NCBI GenBank assembly: GCA_025769875.1
Contig: JAGFNK010000222.1
Location: 16,315 to 80,314 of the forward strand
Source: Russula earlei
Lineage: Eukaryota; Basidiomycota; Agaricomycetes; Russulales; Russulaceae
Direction of reading: 5' to 3'
DNA: 64,000 nucleotides
The notes beneath the pieces are model-generated. The model saw only the letters and a program-made list of their open reading frames with translations, had not been told where the DNA came from and did not search any database. Below, one piece after another: positions 53,850 to 64,000 of the stretch. The position numbers and the translations under genes were made by a program. Numbering within the stretch: position 1 is the first letter of the stretch; each line of letters opens with the position of its first letter.

Positions 53850-56800
53850 TAAGAACACCTCTGGACTTGTTCGCATATCGTTTCTTGTTTGATTCGTCTA
53901 TAGACGCCGCATGTAAAAGGTGCATACATCCACCTTTATATACGACTCCTAGTCCCACCGAAGAAATCAAGTCCTTCTCCTTCTATTCAAAGTTTCTGTT
54001 GATGATGAGACTGTAGGTGTGATTTGGCCCTCCTAACTTACTCATAGATTAAGGGTGATCCGGGCTGTATTGTCCATGTCCAAGCCATCCGGCGTTCCAA
54101 GGATGAGCAACTAGAGATCTAATGAGGGTGGACGATGGGATCACAGAGACCATACAGTCTCGGTCAGGATAACAGGGAGACTGGGTTGCCTACGACGAAA
54201 ATGAAAGGGCTGCCTCCTGTGCAAAGGCGTTATTGATGATAACGGTCATACTAATCGTCTCCTCAAGGCAGCTAGTTGCCGGACCTGCCACAGCGGCAGA
54301 TTATGTTGATAGAGAAACCACCCGGTTCCGTCTGGCTGCCTCCTGCACCTCCGGTTGGTATTGAGTGGCTATCCATAGCTGAATGACGGGAAGGCTGTCG
54401 ATCATTGAGAACGTTCGCCGAGGCTGGATTCGCATTCCCTGGCGTGTAACTGACCAACTGAATGGATCGTGCCTGACTCATCGGTGGTGCTACACGACAA
54501 AAATCGATATACACAGAAGCGTGGTTGATCAGTTTCAAACGCCGTGAACATATATGTGAACAACCCACCAGACCGCGGGGTAGTAAACGGTTTAGGCTCG
54601 TCGGTATATGGCCCGCTGGCATCCTTTTCGCCAGGTGAACTGCTCCGGTTACGCGGGTCTCCAACACGAGACGGCGGCGGATGCGACGATAGATCAGGAG
54701 GAACGGATGCAGCTGGCGAAACAGAAGGGGTGCGGCGAAGTTGTTCAGGGCCAGATCCATCCTCGTTCTCATCTGTTGAGTCCACTTTTGCGTTGTTGGC
54801 AGGTCGATGTCTCCCTTTGGTTTCTCCGTGTGCTGGCCCAGAATGTCCCAAGGGAGCAGTTCCGATGACGCTGGTCTCCTGTGACCCTCGCAAATGTGGT
54901 GGGTTTTGAGCCGCAGGAACGGAAGCCGTTCCTTCGTATTCAGCCGGAGGGTTTGTGAAACCTCTCGCATGACGCGCCGGAGAGTCGTTTGATGGGGCGT
55001 CCGTAGATGCGGATGCCCGTTTGGGCGCTGTCTTTGCTGCCAGCGGTGGCGCTACGAGGGGTGCCGAAGGAGTCATGGAGACGTTTTGGCTGTCCGAGAG
55101 TGGTGCAGAGTTGAACCGAGACTTTGCAGGTGATTGAACAGAAGGGGTGCGCCGAACTTGCTCGGGGGGGAATCCGTTCGTTTCCTCGTTTGTTCCGCCA
55201 TGTGAGTCCCCTTTGGCGTCAGCGGGTTGATCTCTCCCTCCGGGTTCTCCGCGTCCTGATCCGGAAGGTCCCAAGGGTGCAGTTCCGACGACGATGTTCT
55301 CTTGTGACCCTCGCGAATGTGGCGGGCGTTGAGCAGCAGGGACGGAAGCAGCTCCTCCGTATTCAGCCGGAGTATCTGTGAGACCGCTGACATGGGAGTC
55401 CTTTGGGAAGGTACCCATAGATACGGGCGTCCGTGTGGACGCTATCTTTGCTGCCGGCGGTGGTGCTACGAGAGGTACTGACGGCGTCATGGAGACGTTT
55501 CGGTTATCCGAGGGTGGTGCAGAAATGAATTGAGACCTCGCAAGCAGCTGAACAGAAGGGGTGGGGCGAAGTTGTTGTTGTTCAGGGCGGGATGCATTCG
55601 TTTCCTCGCTTGTTTCGCGATGTGAGTCCCCTTTACCGTCAGCAGGTCGATCTCTCCCTCCGGGTTCTCGGCGTGCTGGCCCGGAAGGTCCCAAGGGAGC
55701 AGCTCCGATGACGCCGTTCTCTTGTGATCCCCGCAACAGTGGTGGACTTGGAGCGGCAGCGGCAGGAACGGAAGCCGCTCCTCCGTATACAGCCGGAACA
55801 TCAACATCTGTGAATCCTCTCACATAACGCGCCTGGGAGTCGTTTGAGGGTGTACCCATAGTTGTGGACGTCCATTTCGACACTGACTTTGTTACCGGCG
55901 GCGACGCTGCGGCAGGCGGTGACTGCGACATGGAGATATTTGGTTTGTCCGAAGGCGGTGGAGAAACGAAGGGCGACTTTGCATCTAGTCGAACAGAAGG
56001 CGTGCGGCTAACTTGCTCGGGGTGGGATGCATTCGTTTCCTCGCTTGTTTCGCGACGTGAGTCCGCGTTGACGTTGGCGGGTCGATCTCTCTCTCCGGTT
56101 TCTCCACGTCCTGGCCCAGAAGGTCCCAAGGGCGCGGCACCGATGACGCTGTTCTCTTGTGATCCCTGCCACTGTGGTGGATTTTGAGTGGCAGGAACGA
56201 GAGTCGCTCCTCCGTATTCAGCCGGAGGATCTGTGAGTCCTCTCCCATAACGCGCCTGGGAATCGTTTGAGGGTGTACCTATGGATGTCCGCGTCCATTT
56301 GGACACTGTCTTTGCTGCCGACAGTGGCGCTGCGGCAGGCGGTGACGGCGACATTGAGACGTTTGGTCTGTCTGGGGGCAGCGGAGAAACGAAGGGCGAC
56401 TGTGCACCTGGCCGAACAGACGAGGTGCGGTGAACTGGCTCGAGGCCGGATCCATTCTCATTCTCATTCGTTTCGCGACGCGAGTCCGTCTTGGAGTTGG
56501 CAGGTCGATGTATCCCTCCGCTTTCTCCACGTCCTGGCCCGGAAGGTACCGAGGAGGCAGTTCTGACGGCGTCCTTATCTTGTGAACCCCGCAAATGTGG
56601 CGGGTATTGAGGAGAGAGGACGGGGGTCATGGGACGGGGTCGCGTGACAGGTTGGGATAAACTGGACGATGGGACTTCACGGGCATCAGGTGTGCCCTCA
56701 TGTCGCGGCTCACGCCCCGCCCTTTGTCGTAATGACCCTGACAATGACATACGGGGGACCGCAGCAGGTTCTGTGACCGCGGCGAGGGCAGGAGACAGCA

Positions 56801-57338
56801 GCTGCGGCAATGGGGGGCATTTAGTAAAGACTACCAAATCCAGGCAGCACCTCCATGGGGGAAGCTCACCGGGCCACCTCCCGCATTCCGCGCGTTAGCC
56901 CTGCGCACATCCGACGCTCTGTATTCAGCCGCCAATTGAGCCGCCGCTTGTCGTCCTCCTGATGTTGCCTTGGGATCAAGAGAGGACTGGCCAGCTTCCA
57001 GAGGTTGGTCTCTTGGCCGTGATACTCGAAGTGAAGCACTCGAGGAGCCAACGGTTGCGGGACCGCCGGTACGGGACTCGCCCGGAGGCGCCGTCCCATC
57101 AATGCTCGCATGGGGTGGTGTTCGGGCTCCTTCGAGAACAGCATGAGATCGCGGATCCACCAGTCTATTAACAGGCGGAGATGCATTCATAGCAAATCTG
57201 GACGGGTCGTCATCAGGCGACGAGACCGTGGCACTGGCGTTGCCGCCGGACTGGGGAGGAGAGGTGGAGTGATTCGTAGGTGGGGCGTTCGAGTTTGAGA
57301 GGGCGGCGTGTCCTGAAGACGACGGTGAATGTGAGGAG
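53850..57338 (-). repeat. Right arm of the 3.5-kb inverted repeat
   Basis: Reverse complement of 37132-40690 with small differences. The outer end stops inside exon 1 of the gene because the left copy is truncated there. The inner end lies in the 3' flank near ATTCGTCTATAGACGCC. Confidence 0.8.
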
Positions 57339-57367
57339 TCATCTCCGGGTCTTTTGGGGATGGACAT
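54402..57367 (-). CDS. Tandem-repeat, low-complexity protein (right copy), unassigned
   Basis: Exons 57367-56870 and 56801-54402, with a GTGAGC..CAG intron of 68 nt, join in phase to about 965 residues. Exon 1 starts MSIPKRPGDDSS and is Ser/Pro/Gly-rich. Exon 2 carries four full and one partial repeats of about 140 residues with recurring RGSQEN, APLGPSGP, RETSEETNAS, RTPSVQ, NVSMTPS and AEYGG. The C-terminus (FTYMFTAFETDQPRFCVYRF) is more hydrophobic and is the part also conserved in an older fragment. No signal peptide, membrane span or domain recognised; it looks intrinsically disordered. A second frame is also open through much of exon 1 and the repeats, so the true frame is not proven. 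Open length and phase-preserving repeats favour this reading. Confidence 0.45.
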
Positions 57368-58008
57368 AGTGGCGCGGAGTATTCAGAGACTAGAGGGCTC
57401 CTTTGGATATGACGGTGGAATGGCTCTGAGATGAGCCTCGCTGACAACTCGTGTCCGCCTTCATTGTCGTGATACTTTGACAGCAGTATACAATGAGGCA
57501 TGGGCATACCTCCTGAAAAAGGACAAACTTGCCTCGAAAAAAAACGAACCCGTCAGAAATCAGGCGTCGGAGACCAAAAGTCTGCACAGGGCGCTCTTCG
57601 TGAGGTCCGTCTCTGTTATAATTTAAGCAGCGCTTTTCTGAGCAGAGAAGCGATAAAGATATATAAAACAGATGTACCCATCGAACTTACCAACCTAGCC
57701 ACGTGCCATCTCCGCGGTGCGTCCGCACCTACCTTCTATGAGCAATGTGCTCATTGAAACCGTATCAGCAAATGAATGGAATAGTCTGTCATTGAAATCG
57801 AGGAGTACAAAGTACCAAAAAAAAAGCGATGGACGACAGGATAGTGACGGTCAGCTTAAACCTTTCCAGCATGACAACAGTAATAAATAATGACCAGTCT
57901 ATAATGCATGCAAAATAACTCAAAAACTCATTATACGAGTGGCCTCCAACTCGAACACTTTGTCATTTTCACATTATATAACGTTCGGTCGTTCATCCGT
58001 CATTCCAA
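57368..58008. other. Intergenic between repeat gene and transporter
   Basis: No gene supported. The part up to about 57610 is the presumed upstream region of the tandem-repeat gene; the rest is the 3' side of the transporter gene, with AATAAATAATG near 57882 as a possible processing region. Confidence 0.4.
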
Positions 58009-61000
58009 TCATTGCCTCGTCGCCAACGCGGAGAGCAAAATATCGAAATCCAGTTTCGCAGCTAACCCACCCATTACCATTAACATCCCCCGCACACCAA
58101 TACAGAGGCACGACGTGCTCACCTTTCAATACCAGAGCCGTGAATTTTCGGGCCAATTCTGGGCGTTCCGCCTCAAGCCGGCATAACGCGTCCCCCCCCA
58201 GCCGCCACAGCACCGCCGATCGCTCCACGACAACCGTCGCATTGCGAGCGAGCCCAGCGAGGCCAGATAGCTCTCCCGCGAGCGTTCCTGGAACCATTGA
58301 TTCCTCTATCGCCGGTGTGTGCGCCGCGAACCGGTATGTCGCACGCAACACGCCAGCCCCAATCACGTACAACCCGTCCGCGGTGTCCCCTTGCTTCCAC
58401 AGAACGTGACCTTCCGGAACTGCAATCCGCTCAAAGTAAGGAGCGAGTTGCTCAAGTATCGCACGGTCCGTAACGTAGGGTGAGAAAGCCTGCTCCAGGG
58501 TGTTGTAAGGTTCTATTGCTGCAGCGAGTGCACTCTTTTTATTCTTTATTTCGCCTGCGAGACGATGGTATGGACGGTGGTAAGTGTGGAAATAACGAAA
58601 GACCTACCGATGGCTATGTTACGCCAACCGGCGTCGCGCAACTGTGCCCGTCGTGGTGTATGCGGCAAAGATTCCTGCAGGTCCATGCGAACACTATCCT
58701 GTCTGCCCGGAAGCGCTGATTATGAGTGGTCAGCGAATCCCTGACGTACGTGCAACTGAAAACAGAAAGGAATTTCTCACCAACAGGCTTCGTCTCCATG
58801 CCGTTCGAGTCGAACCAGGCGCGCAGATACACGTTCTCCGTCCCTGCGTGAGTGACGGGTCAGTACCTCCATCGGCGCAGGGGGGACCCGATGGCACGGG
58901 CAGAAAACTTACATTCCATCGCATCGTTGAATGTCACAAAGAGTTCTACATCCGGCAGGTCGAGTAAGCCAACGCTGGTCAATGCTTTGAGTACCTTTCC
59001 GTCTCCGGTACCACAGATCACAAGCACAACCTTCCGTCCGGAGAGGAGCCGCTGCACTCGGACGAAAGCCTCGGCCGCAGAAAGGTCAACACCGAGCACG
59101 AGCGTAAAGTCGAGCAAGAGGAAGCGAATTGGCGCACGCACCCACGCGGGCTCAGAGACGAGAGCGCGGATGGTCTCCTCAACCCGTGTGATGGTGCCGA
59201 AGAAAAGAAAGCCCTGAAGGTGCAGGACCGTCGTCTGCCGCGAGACCTCACGGAGATACCCCCGATGGGCGCTAGGCCGCCGCACTGTTGATAACGTCGT
59301 TTCTCCGGTGTGCATAACACGAATGCTACGTCGCTGTGAGTTTTGCACGACAAAGAAAAGACCTATCCGGTGTAGAAATTGGTGTGTGCATATGTCCAAG
59401 GAAGTTTCCGCGCTGCTTACAGCTAACAATAATCCCGAAGAGGACACCGATGACGAAATCCCAGACAGTCATTGCTACCATAATGCTCGCGATGGTGATG
59501 TACTCTGGTTTGCTCACACGGTGACGCGTGTCCCAAAGTGCCTCCTTGACAAGATCAATACCCAGCACGAATATCAGTGCGCTGACAACCATGACCGCTG
59601 TGCCAGCGTTGTCATGGGCTTATCCTGAAATGCACAGGCGACGCTAGAGACTCACGAATGTATGCAATCGGCCCTGTTCCCGCAAGCAATACGGCTAGGG
59701 TGGCGCCGGCTAACATGAAACCTGATAGTCGCGTGGTTCCCCCTAAGCGGTAGAACCTTTTGCGGCTACAATGGGAAGGTAGCTCAAAGAGAAATAAGGG
59801 CCCTCACGCACAAGAGAGTGTTCACGTAAACGAGGTAGTTTGGAACTGTGCCAACTATACCAGCGAGTAGGTTCGAGAATCCATGGGCGATAAGTTCTCT
59901 GTTCGTGTCCACGTCTGAGTCGAGGGACACAGCTACATGCGGTGCATATCGTCAAGACGCGTGAGGGAAGACGATGATAAGGTACATACCAAGCGCAGGA
60001 ACATTCAGAGGGGGATGCAAGATATTGAAGAATAAAAGCGCAAGCTGGGTGGGTAACGTTGCCCACAACGGGCCCCACTTGATTTTGGAGAAATCTAGGC
60101 ATGGTCAGCTAAAAAAAAACTTTACAACTGGTTGTGAATCTACCGAAATAGGTATAGAACCTGTACCACCTTTCCTCGCTCCTCGCAACCGCGAATAACC
60201 ATCCGTCTCTCCTGAGCGTGTTCATGTCGAAGCCTGCGCTCAGAACGACAAGATAAAACACTACCGGTATTATCAAGAAATCTGCATGCATGGACGGGTG
60301 AGGCTTCTCCCAGCATAAGAGAGAGGGGTGCGCACAAGTTGGTAGTATGAGCTGATGATGCCATCTTGAGGTAACGACCCTTAGAAACACCGCGAGTGCG
60401 AGCGCAGGGACCCAGAGAGCCAAATTATGGGCACGCAAAAAGAAGAGGAGAGTATCCAGTGAGAGGGAAAACTCATCGTCTTGAAGACGCGTTGAGACAT
60501 TGAAACCAGTGATGATGAGAAACACTCCAACGCCACCGATGCAACCGACGAGGATATGCCGTGGGAAGAAACCCACGAGCGAACCCAGTCGGAAGAAGCC
60601 GAGGACAAAGAACGTGAAGCCTGTGAGGACAAGTCACGCGAGCGCTCAGTGCATCAAGATTGGCACGTCATACCGGTGAGCACGCTCGAAAATGCAAACG
60701 CCACCAATGTGGTGGCTACGATCTCACGTGGCTGTTCCTCGCCTATATTCCGGGCGATGCTAGTGGCTATAATGTGAAAGAAAGGCTATGTAGACGATAT
60801 GCCCTGGAGATCCCACTATGAGTGTACTTGATCGACTTACCACAACCTCGATCATCATACTGCCATTCGCACCCGCAAAACCAGATGCACCGGCGGAATA
60901 GATAATCTGAGAGACAAGGGTACTGTTCGTATCGTCAATGGAGAAAACGTGTCAAAGAAGGACGATAACTTACGAAACAAAGAACATAGATACCCCCATC

Positions 61001-62152
61001 GTTCCGAGATCCATGAACACACCCGTAGCAGGGAAGATGATCATACCATCTAAAATCATGCGATAACGGGCAGTGAAGTCAAGTACGCAACAAACCAATC
61101 GAGACGCGTTGTAATGACGCACATGATATGCCATCGAGTATGTTAAGCAGTAGCCCAAGGATAACGGCAGGAAGCGCTCGCACTGCCTCTCCAAGGGTCG
61201 ATTTGACTTGGGCGACCCACTTGATCGGCAAATGGTGAGTGGCTTGGAAAGGGAGTGGGAGGAGTGCGGTGCGCTCCGTGAGGGGTCGCGGTGAGGTTAC
61301 AGGGCGAGGAGTTGTCATTGGCGTGTGGTTTTGCCCGTGCTGCTGTAGCAGGTATGCAAGGTTGGCTTGTGGGATGACTGGAGGGGGTGTATCGTCCTCT
61401 TCTTCCCCAGTACGTTCCTGTGACGGGATGTGACCGTAATATCGTGCCATGAGGATGCTCAGATTAGATTGCGGGGGTGGGAGGGAAGGTCGAGCGTCGA
61501 GAGTCGATGTCGACTCTGACAGATTAAGCGAGGACGAGGACGGTGTCTCGGCCTGGTCGCGATGGTGCTCAAGCGGGAGAGAGCGGACAGATTCTGAGGG
61601 CTGGGGGAAAATGAATGCAGGTGAGCTAGTCTCGACGTTGCGCATCAACATTTCAGAGCCAGGGACGAGGGGGGTGGGTGGCCGTAGGTGGGGGTTACCA
61701 GAAGAGGGCTGAGCGAATGAGATGGGGACACCTGATAATTGTACAGTGTTCGCGCGAATGTCATACTGCGAATGAGGAGCAGCAATAGTTCCGAATCCGG
61801 AGACGAAGCTCGCGGAAGTTGGATGGGAGGGGACAGGGTTGAGGAGGCTAATACTCGGACTCAGCGAACGTAGACAGGAGGGGTGGGGGGGTACGAGGAG
61901 AGGACAGGGGTGAGAATGGGGACGGGGTATTAAGAAGGGGAGGTGAGTGTCGAAAATGGAGAGAAGGACGTACCCTGCCCGTGACAGGGGCGAACCCGAG
62001 AAATGATGCAGAGCTGGCGTGATAAGGCGTTGAATATCGCGAGGAGAGGCGGCATCTTCGGGTGTTATTCTATCTGAGGTGTCCGCTTCTTCGTTAAACG
62101 GTACGAACGTGTGTCCATTAGAGGACGCCTCGCTAGCTATGGATGGCGGCAT
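58009..62152 (-). CDS. Vacuolar SulP-family transporter with STAS and cNMP-binding-like domains (Vsb1/YGR125W type)
   Basis: Start ATG at 62152 (MPPSIASEASSNGHTFVPF), stop TGA at 58009-58011, about a dozen introns. After some 300 disordered residues come the SulP membrane helices: ALPAVILGLLLNILDGIS, GMIIFPATGVFMDLGTMGVS, ARNIGEEQPREIVATTLVAF, GFFPRHILVGCIGGVGVFLI, LIIPVVFYLVVLSAGFDMN, DTNRELIAHGFSNLLAGIVG. A STAS domain follows (LHLQGFLFFGTITRVEE, FLLLDFTLVLGVDLSAAEAF, about 59240-58980). The end is a cyclic-nucleotide-binding fold (VPEGHVLWKQGDTADGLYVI, ERSAVLWRL), closing with LLSALATRQ. This domain order is that of yeast Vsb1, implicated in vacuolar storage of basic amino acids. Clear introns include TCAT|gtgcgt .. 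ttttag|ATGG near 61110 and AAAG|gtgagc .. gttag|CTGCG near 58070. Looks intact; the N-terminal intron pattern is uncertain. Confidence 0.85.
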
Positions 62153-62399
62153 CTGACAGAAGGCCGCTGGCGAGCGAGGACCAGCGAGTGACAATTACCA
62201 AGAGCGTTCGTGAGTACCCATCTGTCTGTCTCCATCTTAATTGCAACACCACCCGAATTCCAAATTTTCATTTGCATTTACCCGAGATTACATTTATTTG
62301 TGTGACGGATAGGGCTTATCCTAGGTTCCTGAGTCCACATGTTCTGGCCTCTCCTCCTCAACATCTGACACCAAGTCCACCGCGACAAAAAATTTTGCA
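62153..62399. promoter_or_regulatory. Divergent promoter interval, 247 bp
   Basis: The start codons of the minus-strand transporter (62152) and the plus-strand CFIm25 gene (62400) face away from each other across 247 bp. No TATA box is evident, only short T-rich and CACC-type runs; both promoters must lie here or overlap the 5' UTRs. Confidence 0.6.
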
Positions 62400-63456
<1,057 letters not shown>

Positions 63457-64000
63457 CTCTTCATTCCTTCCTTCCCACGCCGAAGATTGCATGCCCTCCC
63501 CCGCGTGCCAGGCAGGCCATAGACCCTGAACTCTATAGAGCGCCTTCGTCTCTGCCCTTGCGCTATGCACTCCTCCGCGTTTCAAACCTTGTAACCTAAC
63601 CTTCGCATTGCGCCGCTCTGCGGCCCCATATCATGCCTCGCCACGTAGCTTGTAAGTGAAATATAATACCTGAGCGCTTCCTATGGACCAGTGGCTTTGT
63701 CAAGCGAACCGCACCAACTGCTACCGTTTCATTGACTTCTAATATGCTTGCGAGCTATGCCATGTACTCGCACATGACACTCCATGTAAAAAGTCTGGCC
63801 TGACTTGAAGGCATATTGTTTCTCCGTCTCCCCATGACCGTCGCACCGACCTTGTGTGGCGCTTGCATCAAACGTTCTACTCTATGCGTGGCGCGTAGTA
63901 CTTTTGCGTCCTGCGAATGTGTGCTAGAGCTATTTCCCTCTTCTAACACCGGCCACCGGTCTTACGACGACACAATCGCTGTGCTGCGCTAGCAGCAGGT
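63457..64000. other. 3' flank of CFIm25, no further gene supported
   Basis: No ATG-started frame with recognisable content. AATATAATACC near 63659 may be part of a 3' processing region. Nothing further can be supported to the window end. Confidence 0.5.

Overview
The window is nuclear DNA of a filamentous basidiomycete fungus, most likely an Agaricomycete. Host genes carry many short introns of about 50-95 nt with GT..AG ends. The mobile elements include Plavaka-type and Mutator-type transposases, Ty3/gypsy and Ty1/copia LTR elements and a tRNA-derived SINE. Host genes are confined to the right half; roughly the left 37 kb is stacked transposable elements.

1-6.3 kb: a decayed Plavaka-type transposase (minus strand, cut by the left edge), a decayed DUF6532-like gene (plus strand), each split by a solo LTR, and one unassigned ORF. 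6.5-8.9 kb: a four-deep nest, solo LTR C1 inside solo LTR D1 inside a terminal-inverted-repeat element inside a reversed LTR E3. 8.9-36.3 kb: one old Ty3/gypsy element (called B here) repeatedly hit by other insertions. These are a same-family solo LTR holding three further solo LTRs, an inverted-repeat module (X1), a SINE, an LTR nested in an LTR, and a second complete gypsy element (A, 24,526-36,255). Element A's 3' LTR is split by a 2.9-kb Mutator-like element with 9-bp target duplications.

37.1-57.4 kb: two roughly 3.5-kb copies of an unrecognised tandem-repeat protein gene lie in opposite orientation (37,132-40,690 plus; 53,850-57,338 minus). The right copy has a long open frame and the left is broken; two older fragments lie between them. 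Between the arms is a Rab18-like small GTPase gene (43,980-44,809) whose last codons were replaced by a 4.6-kb Ty1/copia insertion. That insertion has two identical 436-bp LTRs and a 5-bp target duplication but a decayed interior. A second inverted-repeat module (X2) lies at 50-52.7 kb.

57.4-64 kb is ordinary genic DNA: a SulP-STAS-cNMP-binding vacuolar transporter of the yeast Vsb1/YGR125W type (minus) and the 25-kDa cleavage factor Im subunit (NUDT21/CFIm25, plus), transcribed divergently from a 247-bp interval.

Overall the left part records sequential nested insertion with loss of coding capacity, partly through CpG transitions. The right part holds conserved housekeeping genes for vesicle traffic, vacuolar storage and mRNA 3' processing. 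Domain names and family assignments come from pattern recognition by eye; no database search was run. Single-letter element names (A-G, X) are local labels.
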